Source: CAZADS01 sp964483985
GTDB lineage: Bacteria; Pseudomonadota; Alphaproteobacteria; Thalassobaculales; Thalassobaculaceae
DNA length: 34,129 bases
Assembly: GCA_964483985.1 (NCBI GenBank)
Contig: CAZADS010000106.1
Coordinates: forward strand, 1-34,129
Direction: 5' to 3'
Within the stretch, counting starts at the first letter, position 1; each line of letters begins with the position of its first letter. Shown one piece after another: positions 33,800 to 34,129 of this stretch. The notes below the pieces were generated by a model. That model saw nothing but the letters and a program-made list of their open reading frames with translations, searched no databases and was not told where the DNA came from. The translations under genes were made by a program, and so were the position numbers.

Positions 33800-34129
33800 T
33801 TACTTTTGATTTAAAGCTCTTAATTCTAACATAGCCTCAGCCGCAACTTCTAAAGACTGCGATAATGGTAATTGCTTAGATTTTTCGAAAAGGCGTTTCG
33901 TTGTACGCACGGCTACTGGATCAAAGCAAGAAATGGCTTGGGCTATTTTAATCGCTTCCTCGAGTGTGCGGTCGTCTGGTACAACTTTGTTTATTAGCCC
34001 ATTTTTTAAAGCCTCCTGTGCTGAAATATTTTCCGCCAACACCAACATCTCGAATGCTGCTTTTGCGCCGATGTGATGGACTAACCTCGGAGTGACCATT
34101 GTAGCCGCCATTCCGATTTTGACTTCGGG
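33800..34129 (-). CDS. Enoyl-CoA hydratase/isomerase family protein, C-terminal part
   Basis: The 3' end of a crotonase-fold gene; the 5' part lies beyond the window edge. The visible 109 residues begin PEVKIGMAATMVTPRLVHHI, the conserved stretch after the active-site Glu region, and continue with GAKAAFEMLVLAENISAQEA, GLINKVVP and a helical C-terminus DPVAVRTTKRLF. This is the usual second half of enoyl-CoA hydratases and isomerases, which act in beta-oxidation-like steps. The Met at 34111 is internal, not the start. The specific reaction cannot be judged without the N-terminal oxyanion loop. Confidence 0.85.
   Translation of the reverse strand, partial: PEVKIGMAATMVTPRLVHHIGAKAAFEMLVLAENISAQEALKNGLINKVVPDDRTLEEAIKIAQAISCFDPVAVRTTKRLFEKSKQLPLSQSLEVAAEAMLELRALNQK

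Overview
The window looks like a chromosomal stretch from a proteobacterium with moderately AT-rich DNA. The gene set suggests an aquatic, probably marine, alphaproteobacterium: DUF3750, YdcZ-type DMT, D-aminoacylase-like amidohydrolases, TauD-like dioxygenases and trhO. This is inference from families and codon style, because there is no rRNA, tRNA or other phylogenetic marker here. I see no insertion sequence, integrase, phage gene, CRISPR array, RNA gene or transcription-factor gene.

Region 1 (about 1-14.2 kb) starts with a broken 2-hydroxyacid dehydrogenase-like 5' end on the minus strand. A long run of plus-strand catabolic genes follows: sterol-desaturase-type di-iron hydroxylase, SDR, amidase, PEP-mutase/isocitrate-lyase-family enzyme, DUF3750 membrane-anchored protein, a small protein interrupted by TGA at codon 5, TauD-like dioxygenase, HSD10-like SDR, an atypical SDR lacking the catalytic Tyr, a frameshifted YdcZ-type transporter, an FMN alpha-hydroxyacid oxidase, an MmgE/PrpD protein and an MFS carrier. 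Most have their own ribosome binding site and are separated by 50-470 bases, so this is a neighbourhood of catabolic genes rather than one tight operon.

Region 2 (14.2-17.8 kb, minus strand) has a Baeyer-Villiger-type flavin monooxygenase, then the pair trhO (tRNA uridine hydroxylase) and a GST-like protein. Region 3 (17.9-23.2 kb) has a D-aminoacylase-like amidohydrolase on plus and, on minus, a compact overlapping four-gene unit: family 2 glycosyltransferase, nucleoside-phosphorylase-like protein, spore-photoproduct-lyase-like radical SAM enzyme, and SDR. The overlaps are 11, 4 and 1 bases, and the radical SAM gene appears to start at CTG. This is the best candidate for an undescribed system in the window.

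Region 4 (23.3-34.1 kb) returns to catabolism: D-2-hydroxyacid dehydrogenase, a second TauD-like enzyme and a lone molybdenum hydroxylase large subunit on plus. On minus is a two-gene unit of a haloacetate-dehalogenase-like hydrolase, carrying every signature residue of fluoroacetate dehalogenase that I could align, and a DAO-type FAD oxidase. On plus follow a dienelactone-hydrolase-like protein, a second D-aminoacylase-like amidohydrolase and a Gfo/Idh/MocA oxidoreductase. The window ends inside an enoyl-CoA hydratase on minus.

Taken together, the window encodes many hydrolases, oxygenases and dehydrogenases that could open and oxidise diverse small organic molecules (amides, N-acyl amino acids, hydroxy acids, ketones, lactones, organohalides), with one intact carrier. 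Three loci are broken by single-base-type lesions, which points to ongoing gene loss or to assembly errors.
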